The notes under the pieces are model-generated. The model saw only the letters and a list, made by a program, of their open reading frames with translations, searched no databases and was not told where the DNA came from. Below are positions 23,508 to 28,800 of a stretch of DNA of 28,800 nt, one piece after another. The stretch comes from an uncultured Oscillospiraceae bacterium (lineage in GTDB: Bacteria; Bacillota; Clostridia; Oscillospirales; Oscillospiraceae), in the NCBI GenBank assembly GCA_934591705.1, contig CAKTPM010000018.1:1-28800 (forward strand), in the 5' to 3' direction. Position numbers and translations under genes: made by a program. How positions within the stretch are numbered: the stretch's first letter is position 1; each line of letters begins with the position of its first letter.

Positions 23508-24164
23508 ATGGAGAAGCTATTGGATGTGGGGACGGCGGTGCTGCTTTTGGCCGCCACCGTTATCGGCTACAGAAGAGGGCTGCTGCGCTCCCTGGCGGGA
23601 GTGGTGGTCCTTGTGGCGGCGCTCTTTGCCGCCTCCTGGACGGCGGGCCATCTGGCGCCCGTCCTCACCGACTGGGTGCAGCCCCTGGTACAGAGCGCCG
23701 TTTGGCAGAAGCTGCAGGGAGGCGCCGCGGACCTCAACGACCTGCCCGAGTCCCTGCGGGGTGCGGCCCAGGGGTTGGTGGACGCCGGGGCCTCGGCGGC
23801 GGTGAATGCCGTCAGGAGCGCCATTTACCCGGTGATACATACGGTTTTATACATCGTGAGCTTTATTCTGGCCCGGGCCCTGCTGGGCCTGCTGGCCCGC
23901 CCCATCCTCCGCGCCTGCGAGGGGGTGCCGGTGCTGGGCGGCCTCAACAGCTTGCTGGGCGCCCTGCTGGGCGCGCTGGGCGGCCTGCTGGCCCTCTATG
24001 CGCTGCTCTGGGTGCTGCAGGCCACCCGCCTCCTGAAGCCGGAGCTCATCGCCCAGACCAAGCTGCTGGCCTTCTTCGCCGGACACAGCTTGGTGGAGCT
24101 TTTCAACCGGATGGTGGGCTTTGGGGCCACGGTGCAGGGCTATATCGGTCGAGTGACAGATTGA
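23508..24164 (+). CDS. CvpA family membrane protein
   Basis: A 218-aa integral membrane protein with about four hydrophobic helices. The N-terminal VGTAVLLLAATVIGYRRGLLRSL and the later PILRACEGVPVLGGLNSLLGALLGALGG match the CvpA/colicin V production family, a group linked to membrane homeostasis whose mechanism is not established. AGGAG with normal spacing precedes ATG 23508. It lies between the DUF5711 gene and the ClpE-like gene in the operon. Confidence 0.85.
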   Translation: MEKLLDVGTAVLLLAATVIGYRRGLLRSLAGVVVLVAALFAASWTAGHLAPVLTDWVQPLVQSAVWQKLQGGAADLNDLPESLRGAAQGLVDAGASAAVNAVRSAIYPVIHTVLYIVSFILARALLGLLARPILRACEGVPVLGGLNSLLGALLGALGGLLALYALLWVLQATRLLKPELIAQTKLLAFFAGHSLVELFNRMVGFGATVQGYIGRVTD

Positions 24165-24192
24165 TCAAGACAAAAGACTGGAGGAATTCCAT

Positions 24193-26526
24193 ATGCGTCC
24201 CACTTTATGTTCCAAATGCAGAAAAAATCCGGCGGTGGTGTTCATCACCCGGATGAATGAGAAGAATGAAACGGTCAACGAGGGCCTGTGCCTCAAGTGC
24301 GCTGCGGAGCTGAATCTGCCTCAGGTCAATGAGATGATGAAGCGCATGGGCATCACCCCGGAGGATCTGGACAATATCAGCAACGAGATGATGCAGGCCT
24401 TCGGCGGCGCCGAGGAGCTTGCCGCCATGGCCGAGGACGAGGATGCCGACGAGGAGGAGGGCAAGACCGCCACCTTCCCGTTTTTGAACCGGCTTTTCGG
24501 AAACGGCGCCCCCGCCGCCGCTGAGGGGGAGGGCGCCTCCGCCAAGCAGAGCGCTCCCGGCGGCCAGAAGCAGGAGAAAAAGCGCAAATTCCTGGACAAC
24601 TACTGCATCAATCTCTCCCGGCGGGCCCGGGAGCACAAGCTGGATGCCGTCATTGGCCGCCAGCAGGAGATCGAGCGGGTGGTGCAGATCCTGAACCGCC
24701 GCCAGAAGAATAACCCCTGCCTCATCGGCGAGCCCGGCGTGGGAAAGACCGCCATCGCCGAGGGCCTGGCCCAGCGCATCGTGGCGGGGGAGGTGCCCTT
24801 CAAGCTGCGGGACAAGGAGGTCTACCTCCTGGATCTTACCGCCCTGGTGGCGGGCACCCAGTTCCGGGGCCAGTTTGAAAGCCGCATGAAGGGCCTCATC
24901 GAGGAGATCCGCAAGGCCGGCAACATCATCCTGGTCATCGACGAGGTCCACAACATCGTGGGAGCCGGCGATGCCGAGGGCAGCATGAACGCCGCCAACA
25001 TCCTCAAGCCCGCCCTGAGCCGGGGAGAGATCCAGGTCATCGGCGCCACCACCTTCAACGAATACCGCAAGCACATCGAAAAGGACACCGCCCTGGAGCG
25101 CCGCTTCCAGCCGGTGGTGGTCAACGAGCCCAACATGGAGGACACCCTGAAGATCCTCCGGGGCATCGCCCACTATTACGAGGAGTTCCACGGGGTCTCC
25201 ATCCCCGATGGGGTGCTGCGCCAGGCGGTGCAGCTCTCCGAGCGCTATATCACCGACCGCTACCTTCCTGACAAGGCCATCGACCTCATCGACGAGGCCT
25301 GCTCCGACAGAAACCTCCACGATGCGGACATCAACCGCCGCATGGAGGCGGAAAAGCTGCTGGAATCCGTGACCACCGAGCGGGAGACCCTTATGTCCGC
25401 AGAGCCGGAGGACGGCAAGGAGTTTACCCCGGCCGAGCTGGAGGCCCGCTATGCCCGCATCGCCCAGCTGCGCTCCGAGGAGATGCGCCTGAATGACGAA
25501 TTAGCGGCCCTCCGGGCCAAGGGCACTCCGGAGCTGACCATGGACAACATCGCCCGGGTCATCGAGATGTGGACCAAGATCCCCGCCAGCAAGATCAAGG
25601 AGGAGGAGTTCCACCGCCTCAGCCAGCTGGAAAACCGCCTGAAGGCCCACATCGTGGGCCAGGACGAGGCCGTGGCCGCCGTGGCCGCCGCCATCCGCCG
25701 CAACCGGGTGGGCATCAGCCCCAAGCACAAGCCGGTGAGCTTCATCTTCGTGGGCGCCACGGGCGTGGGCAAAACGGAGCTGGTCAAGCAGCTGGCCGAC
25801 GACCTTTTCAACGCCCCGGAGAGCTTGATCCGGCTGGATATGTCCGAGTTCATGGAAAAGCACTCCGTCAGCCGCATCGTGGGCAGCCCTCCCGGCTATG
25901 TGGGGTATGATGAGGCCGGTCAGCTCACGGAGAAGATCCGCCGCAAGCCCTACAGCGTGGTGCTCTTCGACGAGATCGAAAAGGCCCATCCCGATGTGCT
26001 GAACATTCTCCTGCAAATTCTCGATGACGGTGAGATCACCGACGCCCACGGCCGCAAGGTGAACTTTGAAAACACCGTCATCGTCATGACCTCCAACGCC
26101 GGGTCCGATACCCGGGCCTCCGGGGCGGTGGGCTTCGGCAAGGATGCCGACCACCAGGGCCGCGAGCGGGTGATGAAGGCCCTGCGGGACTTCCTGCGGC
26201 CGGAATTTCTCAACCGTGTGGACGAGATCATCTACTTCCATCAGCTCACCCGGGAGAATTTCCGGGGCATTGCCGAGATCATGCTGGAGGAGCTGAAAAG
26301 GTCCCTGGCGGACAAGGGCTTTTCCTTCACCTGGGACGATTCTCTGGCGGACGCTCTGGTGGAGAAGTCCTATTCTCTCACCTACGGTGCCCGGAATCTC
26401 CGCCGCACCATCCAAAAGGAGCTGGAGGACCCCATGGCGGTGCAGATCATTGCCGCCTTTGAGCATCCCGTGACGCAGATACGCGCCGTGGCCGAAAACG
26501 GCGAGATCAAGGTCTATACCCTGTAA
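24193..26526 (+). CDS. clpE: ClpE-like AAA+ protease ATPase (Hsp100)
   Basis: A class I Clp/Hsp100 unfoldase of 777 aa, expected to feed proteins to ClpP. The N-terminus holds a zinc-binding module with Cys pairs C6/C9 and C33/C36, the mark of ClpE; no Clp-N repeat domain is seen. An acidic, low-complexity linker (about 65-130) follows. AAA1 has Walker A GEPGVGKT (179-186) and VIDEVHN; a short coiled M-like region lies near 390-440. AAA2 has GATGVGKT (521-528), FDEIEKAHPDV and a C-terminal D2 small domain. In Bacillus clpE is under CtsR; I see no CtsR or CIRCE operator in the 28 bases upstream, and the gene sits inside the long operon, which suggests constitutive expression. Confidence 0.9.
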   Translation: MRPTLCSKCRKNPAVVFITRMNEKNETVNEGLCLKCAAELNLPQVNEMMKRMGITPEDLDNISNEMMQAFGGAEELAAMAEDEDADEEEGKTATFPFLNRLFGNGAPAAAEGEGASAKQSAPGGQKQEKKRKFLDNYCINLSRRAREHKLDAVIGRQQEIERVVQILNRRQKNNPCLIGEPGVGKTAIAEGLAQRIVAGEVPFKLRDKEVYLLDLTALVAGTQFRGQFESRMKGLIEEIRKAGNIILVIDEVHNIVGAGDAEGSMNAANILKPALSRGEIQVIGATTFNEYRKHIEKDTALERRFQPVVVNEPNMEDTLKILRGIAHYYEEFHGVSIPDGVLRQAVQLSERYITDRYLPDKAIDLIDEACSDRNLHDADINRRMEAEKLLESVTTERETLMSAEPEDGKEFTPAELEARYARIAQLRSEEMRLNDELAALRAKGTPELTMDNIARVIEMWTKIPASKIKEEEFHRLSQLENRLKAHIVGQDEAVAAVAAAIRRNRVGISPKHKPVSFIFVGATGVGKTELVKQLADDLFNAPESLIRLDMSEFMEKHSVSRIVGSPPGYVGYDEAGQLTEKIRRKPYSVVLFDEIEKAHPDVLNILLQILDDGEITDAHGRKVNFENTVIVMTSNAGSDTRASGAVGFGKDADHQGRERVMKALRDFLRPEFLNRVDEIIYFHQLTRENFRGIAEIMLEELKRSLADKGFSFTWDDSLADALVEKSYSLTYGARNLRRTIQKELEDPMAVQIIAAFEHPVTQIRAVAENGEIKVYTL

Positions 26527-26553
26527 CGCAATACGATGTAAGGAGGGAGCCCT

Positions 26554-26763
26554 ATGCTGTTCCGAAAGAACATCGAGCCCAGATGCGCCTATTGCAGCCG
26601 CGGCTGTCCGCTGAACGACCGGCAGGTGGCCTGCCGCAAGAGAGGTGTGGTGAGCGCCGGCGCCCACTGTGCCGCCTTCCGCTATGACCCCTTGAAGCGG
26701 GTGCCGCCGCGTCCGGTGAGCTTGGATACCGACAAGCTGAAAACCGAGGATTTTTCCCTGTAA
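26554..26763 (+). CDS. Small Cys-rich putative metal-binding protein
   Basis: A 69-aa protein with CAYCSRGC (C11, C14, C18), then C27, H38 and C39, which could ligate one zinc ion or an Fe-S cluster, and a Pro-rich, charged C-terminal half. AAGGAGGGAG upstream is a strong ribosome site and the spacing in the operon is tight (27 bases after clpE, 13 before the next gene), so I accept it as real. I do not recognise a family. Its neighbours suggest a role near redox or protein quality control, but that is speculation. Confidence 0.75.
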   Translation: MLFRKNIEPRCAYCSRGCPLNDRQVACRKRGVVSAGAHCAAFRYDPLKRVPPRPVSLDTDKLKTEDFSL

Positions 26764-26776
26764 GGAGGAGAGCGTC

Positions 26777-27607
26777 ATGGAGCCCAAGCGCGTGATAGCC
26801 GCCTATTTCAGCGGCACCGGCACCACGAAAAAAACCGTCCTGCGCATCGCCCGGGAGCTGGCGGCCCACTTTGCCGTTCCGGTGAAGGACGCCTCCTTTA
26901 CCCTGCCCCGGGAGCGGCAGGAGGCACTGCCGTGCACTTCGGAGGATCTGGTGGTGGTGGGCGTGCCCACCTATGCCGGCCGGGTGCCCAACCTGCTTTT
27001 GCCCTATCTGCGGGAAAAGCTCATAGGCGGCGGCGCGCTGGCGGTGCCGGTGGTGCTCTTCGGCAACCGCAATTATGACGACTCCCTGAAGGAGCTGCGC
27101 AATATCCTGGAGGAGGACGGCTTTTGCACCGTGGCCGCCGCCGCCTTCGTGGGGGAGCACTCCTTTTCGACCACGCTGGGCGCAGGCCGCCCCCACGCCG
27201 CCGACCTGGCGCAGATGGACGAGTTTGCCCGCCGCACGGCCCAGAAGATCCGGGGGCTCACCGCCTCCGCCCCCGCCGCCCCGGTGGACCTGGGGGACGA
27301 TAGCCCGGTGCGGCCCTACTATACCCCCCGGGACCGCAGCGGCAGCCCCATCAACATCCTGAAGGTCAAGCCCAAAACGGACATGGCCAAGTGCGGCAGC
27401 TGCGGCTGGTGCGCCGCCCACTGCCCCATGGGCAGCATCGACCCCACCGACCCGGCGCAGGTCACCGGCGTGTGCATCAAGTGCTGTGCCTGTGTCAAGG
27501 GCTGCCCCACCGGCGCGAAGTACTATGATGACCCCGGCTACCTCTATCATAAGAGCGAGCTGGAGGCCATGTATGAACGCCCCGCCGAAAACGCACTGTT
27601 CCTGTGA
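26777..27607 (+). CDS. EFR1-type flavodoxin-ferredoxin fusion protein
   Basis: A 276-aa redox protein. The N-terminal flavodoxin-like domain has the FMN phosphate loop YFSGTGTTKKT (10-20) and a second loop VVVGVPTYAGRVP. The C-terminal ferredoxin domain has two 4Fe-4S motifs, CGSCGWCAAHCP (206-217) and CIKCCACVKGCP, as in bacterial 2[4Fe-4S] ferredoxins. This architecture is the EFR1 family of electron-transfer proteins common in anaerobic Clostridia; the partner enzyme is unknown. TAAGGAGGAG precedes ATG 26777. It is the last gene of the operon and is followed by a strong terminator. Confidence 0.9.
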   Translation: MEPKRVIAAYFSGTGTTKKTVLRIARELAAHFAVPVKDASFTLPRERQEALPCTSEDLVVVGVPTYAGRVPNLLLPYLREKLIGGGALAVPVVLFGNRNYDDSLKELRNILEEDGFCTVAAAAFVGEHSFSTTLGAGRPHAADLAQMDEFARRTAQKIRGLTASAPAAPVDLGDDSPVRPYYTPRDRSGSPINILKVKPKTDMAKCGSCGWCAAHCPMGSIDPTDPAQVTGVCIKCCACVKGCPTGAKYYDDPGYLYHKSELEAMYERPAENALFL

Positions 27608-27627
27608 GGGGCCTTTTCCCATAAAGC

Positions 27628-27657
27628 AAAACGACCGGCTGGAAGCCGGTCGTTTTT
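27628..27657. terminator. Bidirectional terminator between the operon and the HAD gene
   Basis: A perfect 13-bp stem (27628-27640 with 27644-27656), loop GGA, with TTTTT on the plus strand and a T-rich tail on the minus strand. It lies between two converging transcription units. Confidence 0.92.
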
Positions 27658-27672
27658 GATCATGAAGGGGAA

Positions 27673-28353
27673 TTATACGATATCCGGCAGCTGCCGCAGA
27701 TCGTCGATGGTATAGGTGATGTCCAGGTCCGCCGGCCGGGGCAGGTGATCGGGGTTATACCAGCAGCTGGGCAGGCCGTAATTCGCCGCGCCCTGCATAT
27801 CGCTGCTCAAGCTGTCGCCGATGAGCAGGCAGTTGTCCCGGCGCAGACCCTCCACATGGGCAAAGACATAGTCAAAGTATTCCCGGGAGGGCTTGCTGGC
27901 CCCGGCCTCCTCGCTGATGAACGCCCCATCGATATAGGGGGCCAGGGCGCTTTTCCCCAGCCGGGAGCGCTGTACGGCGGCTACGGCGTTGGTGACGATG
28001 TACAGCTTGTGGGTCTTGTGGAGCTCCCGGCACACCTCCAGGGCGTGGGGCATCAGCAGGGTGTTCTCCGAGAGCACCGCCAGGTGCACCTCGTTGCAGG
28101 CCGCGGCGTCCCGCTCGATGCCCAGCTTCCGGAAGAAGTCGCGGAAGCGCTGCACCACCAGGAAGTCCTTGGTGACCTCCCCACGGTCGAAGGCCGCCCA
28201 AAGGGCGTTGTTGCAGCCCTCATAGAGCCGGAAGCTCTCCTCCGTGTCGGGGATGTCAAAGCGCCGGCACACGGCGGTGACGGCCAGGCGGTTGCCGGCG
28301 TCAAAGTCGAAAAGGGTGTTGTCGGCATCCAGCAGGAGATAGGGATATTTCAT
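27673..28353 (-). CDS. yjjG: YjjG-family HAD nucleotidase
   Basis: A haloacid-dehalogenase-fold phosphatase of 226 aa, likely a noncanonical pyrimidine nucleotidase that clears damaged dUMP-type nucleotides. Motif I is LLLDADNTLFDFD with nucleophile D9 and acid D11, where the Ala-Asp-Asn-Thr form is typical of YjjG. Motif II is IVTNA, motif III lysine is in ASKPSREYF, and motif IV is IGDSLSSD. AAGGAG about ten bases upstream supports ATG 28353. It is transcribed alone from the promoter at 28390-28418, divergent from the rRNA-type promoters. Substrate is inferred from the family only. Confidence 0.88.
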   Translation of the reverse strand: MKYPYLLLDADNTLFDFDAGNRLAVTAVCRRFDIPDTEESFRLYEGCNNALWAAFDRGEVTKDFLVVQRFRDFFRKLGIERDAAACNEVHLAVLSENTLLMPHALEVCRELHKTHKLYIVTNAVAAVQRSRLGKSALAPYIDGAFISEEAGASKPSREYFDYVFAHVEGLRRDNCLLIGDSLSSDMQGAANYGLPSCWYNPDHLPRPADLDITYTIDDLRQLPDIV

Positions 28354-28389
28354 GTAGGGTGTGCTCCTTATCTTAAATAGACTGGGGGC

Positions 28390-28418
28390 ATTGTATCACA
28401 TCGGCGTAAAGTGCGCAA
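28390..28418 (-). promoter_or_regulatory. Promoter of the HAD nucleotidase gene
   Basis: On the minus strand TTGCGC (28413-28418), 17 bp, TACAAT (28390-28395); leader of about 30 bases to ATG 28353. Confidence 0.68.
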
Positions 28419-28494
28419 GATGCCAAAGGACATGGGAGAAATAAGGGCCCCTTTTGACAGTCATAACAAAAGGGGAAAATAGGGAAAAAACCCC

Positions 28495-28523
28495 TTGACT
28501 TTTCCCCGGGGAGGTGGTATTCT
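28495..28523 (+). promoter_or_regulatory. Upstream promoter of the presumed rRNA operon
   Basis: TTGACT (28495-28500), 17 bp, TATTCT (28518-28523). It is the first and least conserved of three plus-strand promoters; an AT-rich block precedes it. No gene is seen from 28419 to here. Confidence 0.6.
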
Positions 28524-28583
28524 AACCGAGCTGTCACCGAGAGGCGCGGCCGCAAAAAATGTCAAAAGAGATTAAAAAAGCTG

Positions 28584-28612
28584 TTGACAAACATAAGCGA
28601 CTGTGATAAGAT
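28584..28612 (+). promoter_or_regulatory. rRNA-type promoter, second of three
   Basis: Perfect TTGACA (28584-28589), 17 bp, extended TGA-TAAGAT (-10 at 28607-28612), preceded by an A-rich tract. It lies exactly 100 bp upstream of the third promoter and shares about 15 identical bases around the -10, so the two are a diverged tandem duplication. Confidence 0.88.
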
Positions 28613-28619
28613 AGCAACT

Positions 28620-28636
28620 GTTCCGCAGTTCGGAAC
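28620..28636 (+). other. 5' leader hairpin after the second promoter
   Basis: GTTCCG/CGGAAC, 6-bp stem, loop CAGTT, starting at the expected transcript start. It is the homologue of the hairpin at 28719-28735. Confidence 0.75.
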
Positions 28637-28683
28637 GAACAAAAGAACCGCGAAAAAAAGTCGAAAGAATTTGAAAAAAGTTC

Positions 28684-28712
28684 TTGACAAGAGTAGCGAG
28701 CTGTGATAAGAT
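28684..28712 (+). promoter_or_regulatory. rRNA-type promoter, third of three
   Basis: Perfect TTGACA (28684-28689), 17 bp, extended TGA-TAAGAT (28707-28712), with an A-rich upstream tract. The transcript is not followed by any ORF before the window end. Confidence 0.9.
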
Positions 28713-28718
28713 AGCAAT

Positions 28719-28735
28719 GTTCTGCAGTTCAGAAC
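28719..28735 (+). other. 5' leader hairpin after the third promoter
   Basis: GTTCTG/CAGAAC, 6-bp stem with the same CAGTT loop as 28620-28636. The fifth pair is C-G in one copy and U-A in the other, a compensatory change. Confidence 0.75.
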
Positions 28736-28800
28736 GAACGAAAGAGCGTGTACCTTGTAAATTAAACAATGAACGAAACGAAAAGCACCAGACGGAGCGC
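28736..28800 (+). other. Presumed 16S rRNA leader
   Basis: Non-coding sequence with GTACCTTGTAAATTAAACAA near 28750-28769, the kind of CTTGNAAANTAAAC block common in Firmicute rRNA leaders and linked to boxA antitermination. The 16S gene itself is not in the window, so this is inference from the promoters and this motif. Confidence 0.55.

Noticed and set aside
24165..24192. CtsR or CIRCE operator ahead of the ClpE-like gene
   Set aside because: The gap is 28 bases and shows only the ribosome site; no tandem heptad or CIRCE palindrome is visible.
25501..26787. 428-codon minus-strand frame opposite the ClpE-like gene
   Set aside because: Shadow of clpE codon bias; it crosses the small Cys-rich gene too.
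28373..28769. Two short minus-strand frames before the window end
   Set aside because: They run through the rRNA-type promoters and hairpins, are Phe/Arg-rich and have no ribosome sites.
1..28800. CRISPR array, transposase, integrase or prophage genes
   Set aside because: No regularly spaced repeats and no such proteins were found; the only exact repeats noted are the 28-bp pair and the rRNA promoter modules.

Overview
The window looks like a chromosomal segment of a GC-rich, low-branching Firmicute, most likely an Oscillospiraceae-type gut Clostridium (Flavonifractor/Oscillibacter-like). This is inferred from GC-rich wobble positions, GGAGG ribosome sites, TTGACA-17-TATAAT promoters, PrsA/ClpE/DUF1292/ECF/EFR1-type genes and a c-di-AMP riboswitch in front of kup. 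No phage, transposase, CRISPR array or obvious defence island is visible; nearly everything is core or housekeeping.

Layout. 1-1801: the 3' end of an unidentified gene, lysA, then a tRNA-Leu(CAG) with a consensus promoter and its own terminator. 1894-4856: two one-gene units, a MATE exporter and a second LysA-like PLP decarboxylase with an altered active-site motif. 4902-8042 (minus strand): tcdA, a membrane-anchored parvulin foldase, a structured small RNA that I read as a candidate 6S RNA, and a DUF1292 protein. 8151-13139 (plus): a class A penicillin-binding protein, then kup behind a c-di-AMP riboswitch and intrinsic terminator. 13140-13320: a dense convergent junction with three hairpins and a 28-bp copy of serA codons. 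13334-15501 (minus): the serC-serA serine operon. 15563-17957 (plus): a CLC-type channel/antiporter and a class B sortase carrying a lipoprotein signal.

18004-27657 (plus): an apparent ten-gene operon with one good promoter and one strong terminator. It encodes an RlmI-like methyltransferase, EcfA1-EcfA2-EcfT, TruA, a DUF5711 membrane protein, CvpA, a ClpE-like ATPase, a 69-residue Cys-rich protein and an EFR1 flavodoxin-ferredoxin. 27673-28418 (minus): a YjjG-like HAD phosphatase. 28495-28800: three stacked strong promoters and an untranslated leader, the typical front end of an rRNA operon whose 16S gene would start beyond the window.

The most interesting items are the candidate 6S RNA (7415-7599), the two rRNA-type promoter modules whose 5' hairpins differ by a compensatory base-pair change, the serA-derived repeat and palindromes at 13140-13411, the lipobox sortase, and the CLC protein with Lys at its anion-coordinating position. 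All assignments come from reading sequence and motifs; no database search was run.
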